64,000 nt of DNA, taken from the NCBI RefSeq assembly GCF_023973825.1, contig NC_090122.1, forward strand, positions 862,130 through 926,129. The letters are read 5' to 3'. The position numbers and the translations under genes are program-made. Shown here in pieces: positions 1 through 11,349 of this stretch; the first letter of the stretch is position 1; each line of letters begins with the position of its first letter. This DNA comes from Plasmodium brasilianum. Taxonomy: Eukaryota; Apicomplexa; Aconoidasida; Haemosporida; Plasmodiidae. The notes under the pieces were generated by a model. The model did not search any database and was not told where the DNA came from. It saw only the letters and a program-made list of their open reading frames with translations.

Positions 1-2
1 GA

Positions 3-953
3 TTCAGATGTAATTCAAAAAGAGCAGCACTAGTACAAAGTAGAATAAAGCTTTTAAATAAATTACCTGTAATAAATCTAGAGAAAGAAGAAACACCATT
101 TAGTTTCTCCTTTTTAGAACCATTTTACATTTCCAATGTGTTAATAAGGCTAAAAAATGTTTCCTTTAAAAATGCAATGTTTAAAAATCTACAAATAAAA
201 AAAAAGTCAAATATTATAATAGCAGATACTGTTGATGAATCATATGTAAACACAAATGACGAATCATCATCCAACATTGATAGTACAAAAGAAGATAAAG
301 GTTCATCAAAGAATAATGATGATTATAAATTTAAGCATGAATTTTTATTTAAAAATGCTACCTTTGAAGTAGACATGGATTCTAGAATTGCAATATGTGG
401 TGTTAATGGTAGTGGTAAAACAACATTAATAAAAATTATTTTAAATTTAATAAACGTTTTTGAAGGAGAATTGCATGTTAGCAACAAAGCAAATATTGGA
501 TATTATTCCCAATATCATGTGGATAGTTTAAATCCAATTTTTAATTCCATTCAACAGTTACAGTATAATTATTCCAACAAAAATATAAAGGAAGAAGAAG
601 CTATCAAATATTTTAACAAATTTAATATTCCAACAAATATTTTATATGAACCTATTTATGTTTTATCAGGAGGTCAGAAAAGTAAACTGGCATTAGCTAT
701 TTTAGCATACAAAAATCCAAATATTTTAATTTTAGATGAACCATCGAATCATCTTGATATTGAATCTGTTCAAGCTTTAATTGTGGCCCTTAATTTGTAC
801 AAAGGAGGGCTTATTATCATTAGTCATGACACCTATTTAATAAAACATGTGGCAGATGAAATATATCACATAAATAATATTACCAAAGAGTTGATCAAAA
901 TAGACTATGAATTTGATAAATACACGAAATTATTACTAGAAAATAAGATATAG
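3..953 (+). CDS. GCN20: GCN20-type ABCF ATPase, C-terminal part (5' truncated by window)
   Basis: The frame is open from the window edge, so only the last 316 residues are present. The start holds the linker typical of ABCF proteins between their two ATPase domains (VQSRIKLLNKLPVI), followed by the second ATP-binding cassette. That cassette has Walker A GVNGSGKTT near 400-425, the ABC signature LSGGQKSKLA near 665-690, Walker B ILILDEPSNHLD near 725-755 and the H-loop ISHD near 820. There are no membrane segments, as expected for ABCF proteins, which act on ribosomes; GCN20 works with GCN1 to activate the eIF2-alpha kinase GCN2. A Ser/Asn/Asp-rich insert of about 45 residues (around 225-330) precedes the cassette and is parasite-specific. 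The family is secure; GCN20 rather than another ABCF is inferred from the match to yeast GCN20 around both motifs and from the neighbouring M16 gene. Confidence 0.88.
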   Translation, partial: FRCNSKRAALVQSRIKLLNKLPVINLEKEETPFSFSFLEPFYISNVLIRLKNVSFKNAMFKNLQIKKKSNIIIADTVDESYVNTNDESSSNIDSTKEDKGSSKNNDDYKFKHEFLFKNATFEVDMDSRIAICGVNGSGKTTLIKIILNLINVFEGELHVSNKANIGYYSQYHVDSLNPIFNSIQQLQYNYSNKNIKEEEAIKYFNKFNIPTNILYEPIYVLSGGQKSKLALAILAYKNPNILILDEPSNHLDIESVQALIVALNLYKGGLIIISHDTYLIKHVADEIYHINNITKELIKIDYEFDKYTKLLLENKI

Positions 954-1701
954 TGTGCAACGTATATGCTAAATGTATATTATACGAACCTGTCCCCTTC
1001 ACATAGTAGTAACGTGTGTATATGTATATATATTTACATATGCATACATATACATACGAGCACATGTGTAACATTGATACTAATCCCCGGATTTAACTTT
1101 TTTATTAAAAGAGTATTAAAATTAATAATTTAAGTTAAATCAAGTACTGTTTAGACGAGTTACCGTAATCAAAACTCACAAAATAGCACAGAAAAAATAG
1201 TATGGTGGTTTTTATGCATTTGGGAAGGCTATAAACAAGGAAAACAAATTGGTGTACATATACATATATATAATATATATGTATGTATATATATATGTAT
1301 GTATATATATACTTATGTATATATATACTTATGTGTGTGTGTGTGTGTAGGCATATGTACATATGCAAGTGTTAACGCGCAAATGTATTGAAAATATTAA
1401 AAAAAGGCACAACGAAATGTCAAATAAAGTAAAATATCTTGCATGCGATTTTTTCGTATCATAAATGAAAACATAAGAAAATAAAAATGAAAATAAAAAT
1501 AAATTTTAATATTTACAAAAAAAGATATCCATTATTTTGTGGAGTTAAAACACATCAGAAATTTAACAAATATATATATTTATATATATATATGTATGTT
1601 TGTATGTATTTTCGTATGTATATGTTTATGTATACCATGTGTACACAAAAAAAAGCAGAAATGAATGCTAAAAAACTGTAAATAAATAAATAAATAAAAT
1701 A

Positions 1702-1732
<31 letters not shown>

Positions 1733-1934
1733 GCTGCATAAAAATGTCAAATTAAGGAAATGATATCATAACAAAAAGCTAAAAATAAGAACGCTTTGAA
1801 AATAAACCTTATTTTTTATTCATATTTTTAGCTGTACACATTATATTTTTTTTTTTTTATGTTTATTTTTCTTTGCTTGTACTTTTTATGATATAGAAAC
1901 TAATAAAAAGTATAATATTCTTCAGTTTTTTTAT
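954..1934. other. Intergenic, convergent 3' ends
   Basis: Two convergent genes end here (GCN20 on +, M16 protein on -), so this should hold both 3' UTRs. I see ATGT/TATA microsatellites around 1258-1345 and 1570-1630 and a pure (TA)n run near 1700-1732. The short open frames here consist of TATA-derived Tyr/Ile/His strings and are not credible genes. Confidence 0.6.
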
Positions 1935-4900
1935 TCAGTTTTTAACATTCTTTTTATCATAATTATTATTATGTGCATAACAGTACTGTCTAACTTCTTC
2001 ATAATCGACTGAACAATTTTCTTTAATTTCTGCATCATTTGCAAACTTCAAAAGAAAGTGTTCTCTGATTTTATTTATGTCATCTGTAAAATTCTGAAAT
2101 ACAAGGAAATTATCTTTGGACATTTCTTCATCGCAACTTTTAAAATCCAAATAGTTGTTATTCTTAAAATGTGTTCCGTTGTTACTTCTAAAATAATCAA
2201 TAATATATTGAAAAAAACCCTTTTTTTTCATCTGAAGAAAATTTGGCACATTAATAAAATTTTCCGTTATGGGTAATTTCTTCATCCTAAATGAGCTATC
2301 TAATTTTCTATCTTTTAAATTGCTTTCATTTAAATTGCTTTCATTTAATTTGCTTTCATTTAATTTGCCTTCATTTAATTTGCCTTCATTTAATTTGCTT
2401 TCATTTAATTTACTTTCATTTAATTTGCTTTCATTTAATTTTTTTTCTATAATTAAACGCGAATGCTCCGTCAGTTGTACATTGGACATTTTTATATTGT
2501 TATTACTATATGAATAATTACAACTTTGATGGGAAAAATTACCCTTACCTACTCCATCATTAATATGCGATACATTAACATCTACCTTATAATCTTTAAA
2601 TATTACTTTCTTTCCGTTTTTTAAAATATAATTTATTTTATTTAAAATTATTTTGGGGCATTTAATTAATTCGTCAAAAATTTTTATGATTTTATATTTT
2701 TTATCAAAACATTCCTTTTCAATGCCTGTGAACTGCTCCAGTATGGATGAATATTCTTCATTAAAAGTAAATATGGTGTTATTTATTATATAACGTTCTT
2801 TCATATCCTCCAACTTCTTAACCAAATCAGATAAGTCCATGTTCAACAACTGAAACGTTAAAAATTTAACGATAGTACATATATCCGCCTCCATTTTCTC
2901 AATTTTATTATCGTAACTCTGAATGATAAAGAGTAATCCACCTAATCCATTATGTGTGAAAAAAGTTTTTACATCTGCAGTATAACCGTCATTATATCTA
3001 ATTTTAGCAAATTTAATAAAATCAGATGATATCAAATCAGAGATAATATTAATTAAAAGATTACTTAATATTGTTTCTGATTCGATAAGGTATGATACTG
3101 TTATTGAGGTGTTCCCGCTTTGATATGGGTTTTGCATATGTATATCAATGTCTTCATTATTAATTAATTTACTTTTATAGTATGTAGATTCATTTATTTT
3201 TATAATTTTACTTGTTACTTTTCCAATGAATGATTCACATAATACAATCAAATATTCTATTCCTGATCCATTATGAGATATATGGAGGGAATCAAATTGG
3301 TATTGTCCTCCTTCTCCAAGTTTGTCTTGTTTTTTCAAATATGTAGCATTATCTTTATTACTTATATTGTCATAAATTGTATCGCTCAATATGTGCTCAT
3401 GTATGTTACTACCGGATATACTATTAAGGTTATTCCCGTTAGAAGAGATAATATTATTACCGTTGAGACTATTTTCAACATACATGGCATTTGGTATAAT
3501 GACATTTCCATATATAAAAATGCTAATATAATTTCTATGAAAAAAATTATTTAAATAATTTGTGTAAGCATTATACGAAGGGTAATAAAAGTGTGCATTT
3601 AAAATATCATAAGTTTCTTTATTCGTAGGTATATATTTATTAAATAAGGAATACATAACATTTAAAGAATTTTCTATCTTGAATTTTGCATTTATCTTCA
3701 CATATAAATTTAATACATCATAAGCATCATTAAATTCATCCTTTGAAGGGATATCTTTTACCGACAACAAATCCTCTAATTTGGTAAGTAGTTCTTCGAA
3801 ATAGTAGCTATATGTGTCTACATGTATTACATACGAGTCTACGTTTTCTTTAATATTTATATGTACTGAACAATTAATATAATCAGCCAGCAATATTTTT
3901 ATTTTTTTTCTTAAAATTATAGCATGTATACGAGTAAAAATTGCTTCATATAATGTAAAATTTTTAGAGGGGAAATAAAAAATGAAATCCGCTTTTACTT
4001 TAGAAGTATCTGTTAGACCTCTTTTGAAATATATATTATATCCGTACGATGATTTAATCAAGCAAGGTATATTATATAAAATATTTGACTTAAATACATT
4101 TTTATTTTCTTCAGATTCAAACATCTCTTCCTTTTCTGAATATTCAAAATTTTCTCTATTATTATACGGTACACAGAACAACGATTTCTCCTGCTCATAT
4201 AGAATATTATTACTATTACTGTCACCATTACTGTCACCATTACTGTTACCATTACTGTTACCATTACTGTTACCATTACCATTACCATTACTAGTACTAT
4301 TATTTCCAAAATTGCTGAAGGGACAAACTTTTATTTCAGGAAGGGTGATACTTATATCGTTTATAATTCCCTCTTCACCAACAAGATATGGATTATCCCC
4401 TGTGGCATACATTATGGTGGTATTAGGAATTTTACCTGTATTTGTTATGCTGAATGTATCTACAATGTTTATAATATGTAAATTTTCATTCTTCAGTAGA
4501 GAACCTATTAAACTTGTAATTTTAATATGATTTCGAAAATCATTTTTATATTTATCTTCAATTAAATTATTGATAGTCAAAAGTGAAGATACATCATCAC
4601 CTGAATAAACCAGTAATTTATTGGAATATTTTATTAAATCATTGAGGTTTACACTTTTATTATCAATGTTAAAATTAAGATCAGTGTTCAATGCTTTCTC
4701 CCTATAATAGTCAAGGATGTATTTATTTATACCTTTGTCTAAGCTATCCTTATCAAATAATTTACTTATTTGGTTAATAAATACATTGAATATATGTATC
4801 AAATGAGCTAAATTGCTTTTACCTTTCTCCGTTAAATTTATTAATACTCCATAATTCAAATAATACTTATTCCATGTGTCCACAATTTTAAAATCGTATG

Positions 4901-7562
4901 CATATTTATTTTCCACAGATAGTTTGTAATATAATCCATTCTTTCTAAAATCTGAAAAAAGTTCACGTAAAAAAATCATAGTCCCAAATTCTTCTATTTT
5001 CTTATACAATTCAATATTAATTTTAGAGCTCCAATATAAGTACATTTGATCTCCCCATCCGTCTTTCTTTAAAATTTCAGTATACTTACTTTTTTGATTC
5101 AAATCAAGTGTAAAATTGTATTCATCTATAAATTGAATAAACATAGCCGTTTCATTAGTAGTCTCTCCGATTAACTTATTTTGTATACCATTAAAAAGGA
5201 AATTTCTGCCATTATAGATATCTTCGTGCCTATTCAATTTTTTCTTTTCTAGTTCTAAATAATTATAATACTTTTTTTCCTCTACATTCCTATTACTGGC
5301 GTAATTATAATTTTTTAATTTTCCAAAAATTTCTACAACCATATTTTCAATATCATTCATGTTGTAGTGATCAATAAAGTTTCCCTTTTTTCCTAGTAGT
5401 ATGCTCAGAGACATATTCTTAGGTTGATAACACTTTTTATGGAATTCTTTCAAAATTTTTTTTATATTTAACTTATTGTTTAAAACATTTTCACACAAGG
5501 TAATGTAATTTCCGTAAGTGAAAAATTTAGAATATTTAAACTCTGTGACATATTGACTGACAATTTTTAGGCAACCTTCAGAATTATTTTCCACGGAAAC
5601 ATAATTATTATTTATTTCGTTAACTTCATTTTGTATATCTTCTTCATAAAATAAAGGGAAAAACAAATTTTCTGCAAATAAATTTAGTAAATGGTAAATA
5701 TCTTCAGAATGTGCAACAGCATAGTAATTTGTAAAGGATTCGCTGGTATGACTATTATGTTCTGATGAATATTTTCCTAATTCGCTTAATAATGTTGTAT
5801 TTCTTTTTTCAGATTTATAAAAAATAACATGTTGTAATAGATTCGAAATTCCAGGGGTTTCATCGAAATCATCATATCCTCCGCATTCAATAGATATAGA
5901 AAAACCTCCTTTCGGTGAATATTTATTGATTATACCTAATACTTTAAGTTCATTACTTTTTAATTTAAAATATTTATATTCATTTCTATCTTTTGCTCCT
6001 TTTTTTAAAGTTATGTTTTCAGAAAAAATATTTTCCTCATTATTCTTTATTTTGTTGAAAATATCATTTTCATCTTCTTCAGAGGTGTCATTTAATTTAC
6101 TGGAGGTATTTTCACCAAAATTCACTGGATTTATTTTTTTTAGCTTGTCTTTTCTTGAGTTGTTAAGTTGTATGTTTGTATTTTCTATTGAATAACTCAT
6201 GTTATTTTGTTGTTCTAATTCCTCCTTTTTTCTAAGGTTCACATTATTTTTTTCCTTTATTTCTTCATTATTTCCCGAATTTGGTGCGTCATCTATATAT
6301 TTTATTTTTTGATTTGACTCATCTTTGTAATTATTGAAATTTTCAAGAAAAGGCATTTTTTTAGTGCTTCCATTTTTTCCAACATTATTTAATGACACAT
6401 TAACATTCTTATGCTCTGGATATTTAGCATTTTTTATCTCATCCTCCACAAATAATTTTTCAGATTTTTTGTCTAATCCTGCATTCATAAAATTTTTAAA
6501 CTCATTTGATCTTGTACCACCTTCATTTTCTCCTTTTGTTATTTTAGTTTTTTCATTATTTAGCTCTTTACTTTCTAATGTTTTCGCACTATTTAGTTGC
6601 ACTTCATGATTTTTAACATTTACATCCTTTTTTAATAATTTGGGACTTTCTAAATTTGTATCACCCCATTTTTGTAAGTAGTTATTATTATTTTTAGATT
6701 CATTGAGTGTTAAATTTTGTCTTTCATTATTATTAGATGAACCGATACTACTAATAATATTTGTATTATCATTTATGTTGTTTGTGTTATTATCGTCCTT
6801 ACCAAGATTATAGGTAGATAAGCTGTCATTTAAATAATTTGCTTTATTTGTATTATTTTCTTTATAATTATTTAAAACATTGTTATTTACGGTATTTATA
6901 TTATTTGCAAGGTTCTTATTGTAATTAAATTCATCTCTATTTGTTACATGTGTGTCGTAATAATTATTACTTAAATTGCTGTTTTTTCTATTTCTATTTA
7001 TTAAGATTTCTGTGTTATCAAAATTATGAAGATCATTGGAAATATCCCTAAATTTATTTTCATTATTATTATTATTGTCATCATATGGATTATCCTCTTT
7101 ACTTAATTTATCATTTTCTAACTTGTTCTGGAGTAACTGATTACTCTGTAATTCAACGTTTTTATCTTGTTTTTTATATTTAATGGGTGAATTATTATTA
7201 TTGGTTTTTCTGCTCTCTATATCTCCAAACTCTTCTTTTCTGCTGTTATTCATATCTTCAATTTGTTTTTCTACTTTTTCGTTTTGTGTGTTTTTCATTG
7301 TATCTTTATAATTAAAATTACCAAAAATTAATGACTCATTTTCCATATTTTTTCTGTTTACTGAATTACTTTTATTTTTACTACCCGAGTCATAATTAAT
7401 TCCAAATAGCATTGCTCTTAATTCATCCTCGTTTAATCCATAGTTGTTTTTACCAGTGCTTAACGATGCATTTTGGCAACTTAAATGTTTCACATAAACA
7501 AAAACTAGTAGAAGGAAAATTTTGATGGCTAAATATCCTTTAATTTCTTTCATGTGTTTCAT
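1935..7562 (-). CDS. Large secreted M16-family peptidase homologue with degenerate zinc motif
   Basis: Single exon of 1875 residues. The start was set at the ATG at 7562 (MKHMKEIKGYL), because the reading frame upstream offers only a TTG. A hydrophobic leader (about residues 9-28, ending near CQNAS) reads as a signal peptide. Residues 30-540 are Asn/Lys/Glu-rich and low in complexity. The M16 fold begins near residue 545. In M16 enzymes the motif HxxEH in a context like GxxHxLEH binds zinc and supplies the catalytic Glu; here the aligned stretch is GISNLLQHVIFYKSEK, so the first His is Asn574 and the Glu is Gln577, with only His578 kept. The downstream helix NEVNEINNNY resembles the third-ligand helix. 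Two tandem-repeat stretches lie in the C-terminal half. It corresponds by synteny to the gene annotated as an M16 peptidase next to GCN20 in P. falciparum. The family is fairly secure; peptidase activity looks unlikely. Confidence 0.85.
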   Translation of the reverse strand: MKHMKEIKGYLAIKIFLLLVFVYVKHLSCQNASLSTGKNNYGLNEDELRAMLFGINYDSGSKNKSNSVNRKNMENESLIFGNFNYKDTMKNTQNEKVEKQIEDMNNSRKEEFGDIESRKTNNNNSPIKYKKQDKNVELQSNQLLQNKLENDKLSKEDNPYDDNNNNNENKFRDISNDLHNFDNTEILINRNRKNSNLSNNYYDTHVTNRDEFNYNKNLANNINTVNNNVLNNYKENNTNKANYLNDSLSTYNLGKDDNNTNNINDNTNIISSIGSSNNNERQNLTLNESKNNNNYLQKWGDTNLESPKLLKKDVNVKNHEVQLNSAKTLESKELNNEKTKITKGENEGGTRSNEFKNFMNAGLDKKSEKLFVEDEIKNAKYPEHKNVNVSLNNVGKNGSTKKMPFLENFNNYKDESNQKIKYIDDAPNSGNNEEIKEKNNVNLRKKEELEQQNNMSYSIENTNIQLNNSRKDKLKKINPVNFGENTSSKLNDTSEEDENDIFNKIKNNEENIFSENITLKKGAKDRNEYKYFKLKSNELKVLGIINKYSPKGGFSISIECGGYDDFDETPGISNLLQHVIFYKSEKRNTTLLSELGKYSSEHNSHTSESFTNYYAVAHSEDIYHLLNLFAENLFFPLFYEEDIQNEVNEINNNYVSVENNSEGCLKIVSQYVTEFKYSKFFTYGNYITLCENVLNNKLNIKKILKEFHKKCYQPKNMSLSILLGKKGNFIDHYNMNDIENMVVEIFGKLKNYNYASNRNVEEKKYYNYLELEKKKLNRHEDIYNGRNFLFNGIQNKLIGETTNETAMFIQFIDEYNFTLDLNQKSKYTEILKKDGWGDQMYLYWSSKINIELYKKIEEFGTMIFLRELFSDFRKNGLYYKLSVENKYAYDFKIVDTWNKYYLNYGVLINLTEKGKSNLAHLIHIFNVFINQISKLFDKDSLDKGINKYILDYYREKALNTDLNFNIDNKSVNLNDLIKYSNKLLVYSGDDVSSLLTINNLIEDKYKNDFRNHIKITSLIGSLLKNENLHIINIVDTFSITNTGKIPNTTIMYATGDNPYLVGEEGIINDISITLPEIKVCPFSNFGNNSTSNGNGNGNSNGNSNGNSNGDSNGDSNSNNILYEQEKSLFCVPYNNRENFEYSEKEEMFESEENKNVFKSNILYNIPCLIKSSYGYNIYFKRGLTDTSKVKADFIFYFPSKNFTLYEAIFTRIHAIILRKKIKILLADYINCSVHINIKENVDSYVIHVDTYSYYFEELLTKLEDLLSVKDIPSKDEFNDAYDVLNLYVKINAKFKIENSLNVMYSLFNKYIPTNKETYDILNAHFYYPSYNAYTNYLNNFFHRNYISIFIYGNVIIPNAMYVENSLNGNNIISSNGNNLNSISGSNIHEHILSDTIYDNISNKDNATYLKKQDKLGEGGQYQFDSLHISHNGSGIEYLIVLCESFIGKVTSKIIKINESTYYKSKLINNEDIDIHMQNPYQSGNTSITVSYLIESETILSNLLINIISDLISSDFIKFAKIRYNDGYTADVKTFFTHNGLGGLLFIIQSYDNKIEKMEADICTIVKFLTFQLLNMDLSDLVKKLEDMKERYIINNTIFTFNEEYSSILEQFTGIEKECFDKKYKIIKIFDELIKCPKIILNKINYILKNGKKVIFKDYKVDVNVSHINDGVGKGNFSHQSCNYSYSNNNIKMSNVQLTEHSRLIIEKKLNESKLNESKLNESKLNEGKLNEGKLNESKLNESNLNESNLKDRKLDSSFRMKKLPITENFINVPNFLQMKKKGFFQYIIDYFRSNNGTHFKNNNYLDFKSCDEEMSKDNFLVFQNFTDDINKIREHFLLKFANDAEIKENCSVDYEEVRQYCYAHNNNYDKKNVKN
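2305..2445 (-). repeat. Coding 15-bp tandem repeat (KLNES)
   Basis: About nine copies of a 15-bp unit encode the pentapeptide KLNES or close variants (KLNEG, NLNES) near the C-terminus of the M16-family protein. The repeat keeps the frame, so copy number can vary by slippage without breaking the gene. Confidence 0.9.
4212..4296 (-). repeat. Coding Ser/Asn/Gly tandem repeat in the M16-family protein
   Basis: A run of 6- and 12-bp units encodes NGNSNGNSNGDSNGDS in the middle of the M16-family protein. It reads as a disordered, length-variable linker between the two halves of the M16 architecture. Confidence 0.85.
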
Positions 7563-10500
7563 TATATATATTCGAATTATTAACAATTATATTTTTAATA
7601 GAAAATGTATCATCTCAATTTATATTTGTTGAACTATAAGCTATAAACAAAGAGCATATACATGTATTTTTCACAAAATAACATTAATATTGTGTAATAA
7701 ATAAACATCATGTACACACAAACAAAAATGGGAAATAAATATTTTACCCTTTATTGAAGCTGTTTAAAAAAGGTTTATATATATATAAAAGTTGAATTAA
7801 ATAACATAAAAGGCCAAATAAGTGTCTACACTATATTTTATTAATTTTTTTTTTTTTTTTTTAATTTTGATTATTGAATAAAATATTATGAACATATCAG
7901 TATTTTTTTTTTTTTAACCATTTTAATATTTTTAAAAAAATAGACAATATTTTGCACATTCTTAAAGGTAAATATATAACATTTAACACAATGATATAAA
8001 ATAATATAATATAATATGAAAAAGCTATAAAAATGGATCTATATTATAAAAGGAGCAAAAAAAAAAAATACGTATTATTGGTATATTTGGCTTTTTTATT
8101 TCTAAATGCACATACAAATAGCTAGCTGTAGTGTATTAAACTTTTTAAGAAAATTAATTTTTTTTTTTATGAATTGTTCATATATATGTCAAAACTACAT
8201 TTTTATATAAGAATAATGAAATTTTTTGATATTCTGCAGAACTTTTAATATATGTGAAAATTATAATAATTATGACCATGTAGCTATGTTCTATGTTAAA
8301 GCAAAAAATGATATTAATTTTATATGGCCCTGACTGAAAATTGTGCGTACAAAAGCCCTAGAAAATATGAAATCTCAATTTTTTTATTGTTTTCATGTTT
8401 CAATTTTATGTTAATTATTTTTCATTTCTAATTCCCCTTCATTTGTAATTAATATGTTTGAATATACATCCACCTATATGGCACATCTTTTTTAATAGTA
8501 TTATTTTTAAAATAAAAAGACTTAATGAAAATTTACAAGTTGCGTTAACACACGATACTGTGGTGTATATATATATAAAGATATGATATTTTCCTTAATA
8601 AAAAGAGTTTATAGTTTACACCATGTTATAATAAAAAACTTTCGGAATAATAAAAAGTTTACGTATACTATATTGGGATGCCACAAGATAAATTAAAAAA
8701 AAAAATTTCATTACCTATATTCATTTCACAGAATATGTTATTTGTAAGCATGTTAAAAATTTTTTATTATAACAGACAAGTGTATTTTTCCAAATTTTTT
8801 AAAAAACTGAAAAAACAAATTTTGCATATTTTGCATTATAGATCACTCAGTGTTACCCATTCAATTAACCTCAAAAGTCGTTTTCTTTATACTTTTATAT
8901 TAAAATATATCCTATGTAAATGTTTAAAACATGGAAAAAATAAAAAGGTTTATTGGATAAACATTATACTTATATGTATATTATATACACACTGTTTTTT
9001 AAGTTATTTGGAGGATATCTTCTATTTCACATATTTCTTAAAATTTAGTTCTAATCTTTTTAGGATATTTCAATGAAGTATTATTTTCTGGTTTTTGTGT
9101 ATATGTACTTACACACAAATGTTTGTTTATATACGTAGAAGAATACAGTATCATTAATAGAAACAATAATTTATATTTTTTCATCTTTTGTTTATTTCCT
9201 TCACATATTTGTGCTTGTTTATCCAAATATATTTTGTTAAAATCTAAAGATAAAATAATATTATTTATAGATGTTCTTAAGATTAAAAATACATATATAA
9301 TCACAGCAAATACTAAGAAATGCGAGGGAAATTATTCATAATTTACAAAGAACACGGAAATATAAACGTAATACACAGTAATTTAAAAAAAGGAGACGTA
9401 AGATACATATAGAAATATATAAAAAAATTTTACGCATAATTATGACGTCTGAGAATTTATTTGAAGTGTATATGATTGTGTATGCGTAATAAAGCACTTG
9501 ATTTTAAATATATCTTAAAAAATTCGTCTAATATTTGACAAATAAGAATTTTTTCCATTACTAAAAGATAAAATAATATGGAAAAAATATAAGTTAATCC
9601 CTATATTAAATTATGTTTTACTTTTTAAGTAGTATAGTAAGAATGTCCTAATCCTTACATTCCATATAATTACATATGAGTTTTTGTAAGTAGATGACCA
9701 CTACATCCGTTTCATATATAAACAGGATAAAAATAACTTATACAAAGTATACACTAATTTTTTTCGTAGAAATATCTTCAGTTTATCTCTTTTTTTAATC
9801 CAATATTTTAAATTATTGTATAATTTATGAATAATTACTGTATTTTTTGTTATAGATTGTTCAGATAATATTTGTTGTTATGTCCAATGTTCAAAATAAA
9901 TAAACGCCTTTCCTGTAATTACAAAACATTTGTTGTTTTAAATACATGCTCAGCTAAATGTCTCATAAAATATGTGTAATCCTATTCACATATTAATATG
10001 CAGAAAACTCTACACATTAGCGTCCAGTAAATTTAATTTTATAAATTTACATAAATTTTTTTTATAGATGAATCATTTTTAAAAATACATATATGTGAGT
10101 AAATTAATGAAATTTTGCATTTCTATAGATGACAATTTTATTGTAATTCATAAGCTATCAATATAAGAACACAATAAGACAGACAAAGAATAAAAAAAAT
10201 TGTACATTTATCATTTAATGAAAATTTTTTTTATATATGCCAGACAACTATGGGTTTTGCTTTATTATGTGTATTATTAAAAAAAATACAGTTTACATAA
10301 ATGACTCCATTGTTGCATTGTAGGAAACAAGATATATATATAATGTTTCATTTTTCTTCAACTGTTAACACAAGCTAAATTATTTAGAGTTTACAAAGAT
10401 ATACGTTTAAAAAACTATCTTCTATACAATGTTAGAATAAGATGAGTATGCTTCCTTTTCGTGTTTAGTAATATTTCATAAAAATGTACTAAGTATACAC

Positions 10501-11340
10501 ATACTTTAATCAATATTTATAGAAAAATTTGGGCATTATTAGAGAAAGTAAAATAGATCATGTGATAAAAAGTAACTCATAAACAAAATATCAGTAATAG
10601 TCACAAATAATTAAGAGGCAAATGTTAACGAAAAATATGAGAAAATTTAATAACATTTTAAATCATGGTTTTATTATGACATAAGACATCATGAAAAGAA
10701 TTACAAAAAATTCATAAAAATATTTTGAAAAAGAATGTACCTGTAATACAGCAAATGCTAAAATTATTCATGTTATATAACAAATGAATACAAATTGCTA
10801 ATGTGGAATATGGAAATTTCATGTTTGTCTTATATTCAAAAAAAAAAAAGAAGTAATAAATAAAAAATAGACTAAAAGTTGTTATAAAAAATTTTTCCTG
10901 AAAACCAACAATTATTAGGGTTGTAATCGAAATAAAGCACAAATTAGAAAAAAATAAGAATTAGTTAATAAAAGAGTCACATGCTATAAAAAAACGAAAA
11001 GATATTTCATAAGAATAAAACAATGTGGTCCTTAATACAATACACATTAAATAAAAAAAAGATATCGCATCTTACACACATTTAGCACAGAAATATGAAG
11101 TTATCAAATAAATCTTACAATAAAGAACATGAATGTAACTTATTACATAAAAAAAAAAAATATTATATTTATATATAATATAATGGGCTATAATATCCTT
11201 TTATACACTTTATTAAATTTTTTCATAATTTAAAAAGAAAACAAAGAATCAACATGTTAATTTATAAAAAAACTTAAAAATATAATTGGTAAATATAAAA
11301 ATATATATTGTTAAATTTACTTTACTAATTCACGTTATAC
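7563..11340. other. Gene-free left centromere flank, including 5' region of the M16 gene
   Basis: Almost 3.8 kb without a gene I can support. The first few hundred bases upstream of 7562 should hold the M16 gene promoter and 5' UTR; poly-T tracts near 7845 and 7900 are typical of Plasmodium promoters. The rest is about 75-85% A/T with fairly complex sequence, unlike the pure A/T core to its right. A 132-codon open frame at 8678-9076 is discussed under findings. No tRNA, rRNA or recognisable ncRNA was seen. Confidence 0.6.
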
Positions 11341-11349
11341 CACATTATT

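Noticed and set aside
4058..4530. Overlapping frames on both strands opposite the M16-family gene
   Set aside because: Products are simple readings of the NGNS repeat in other frames; the long minus-strand frame explains the region.
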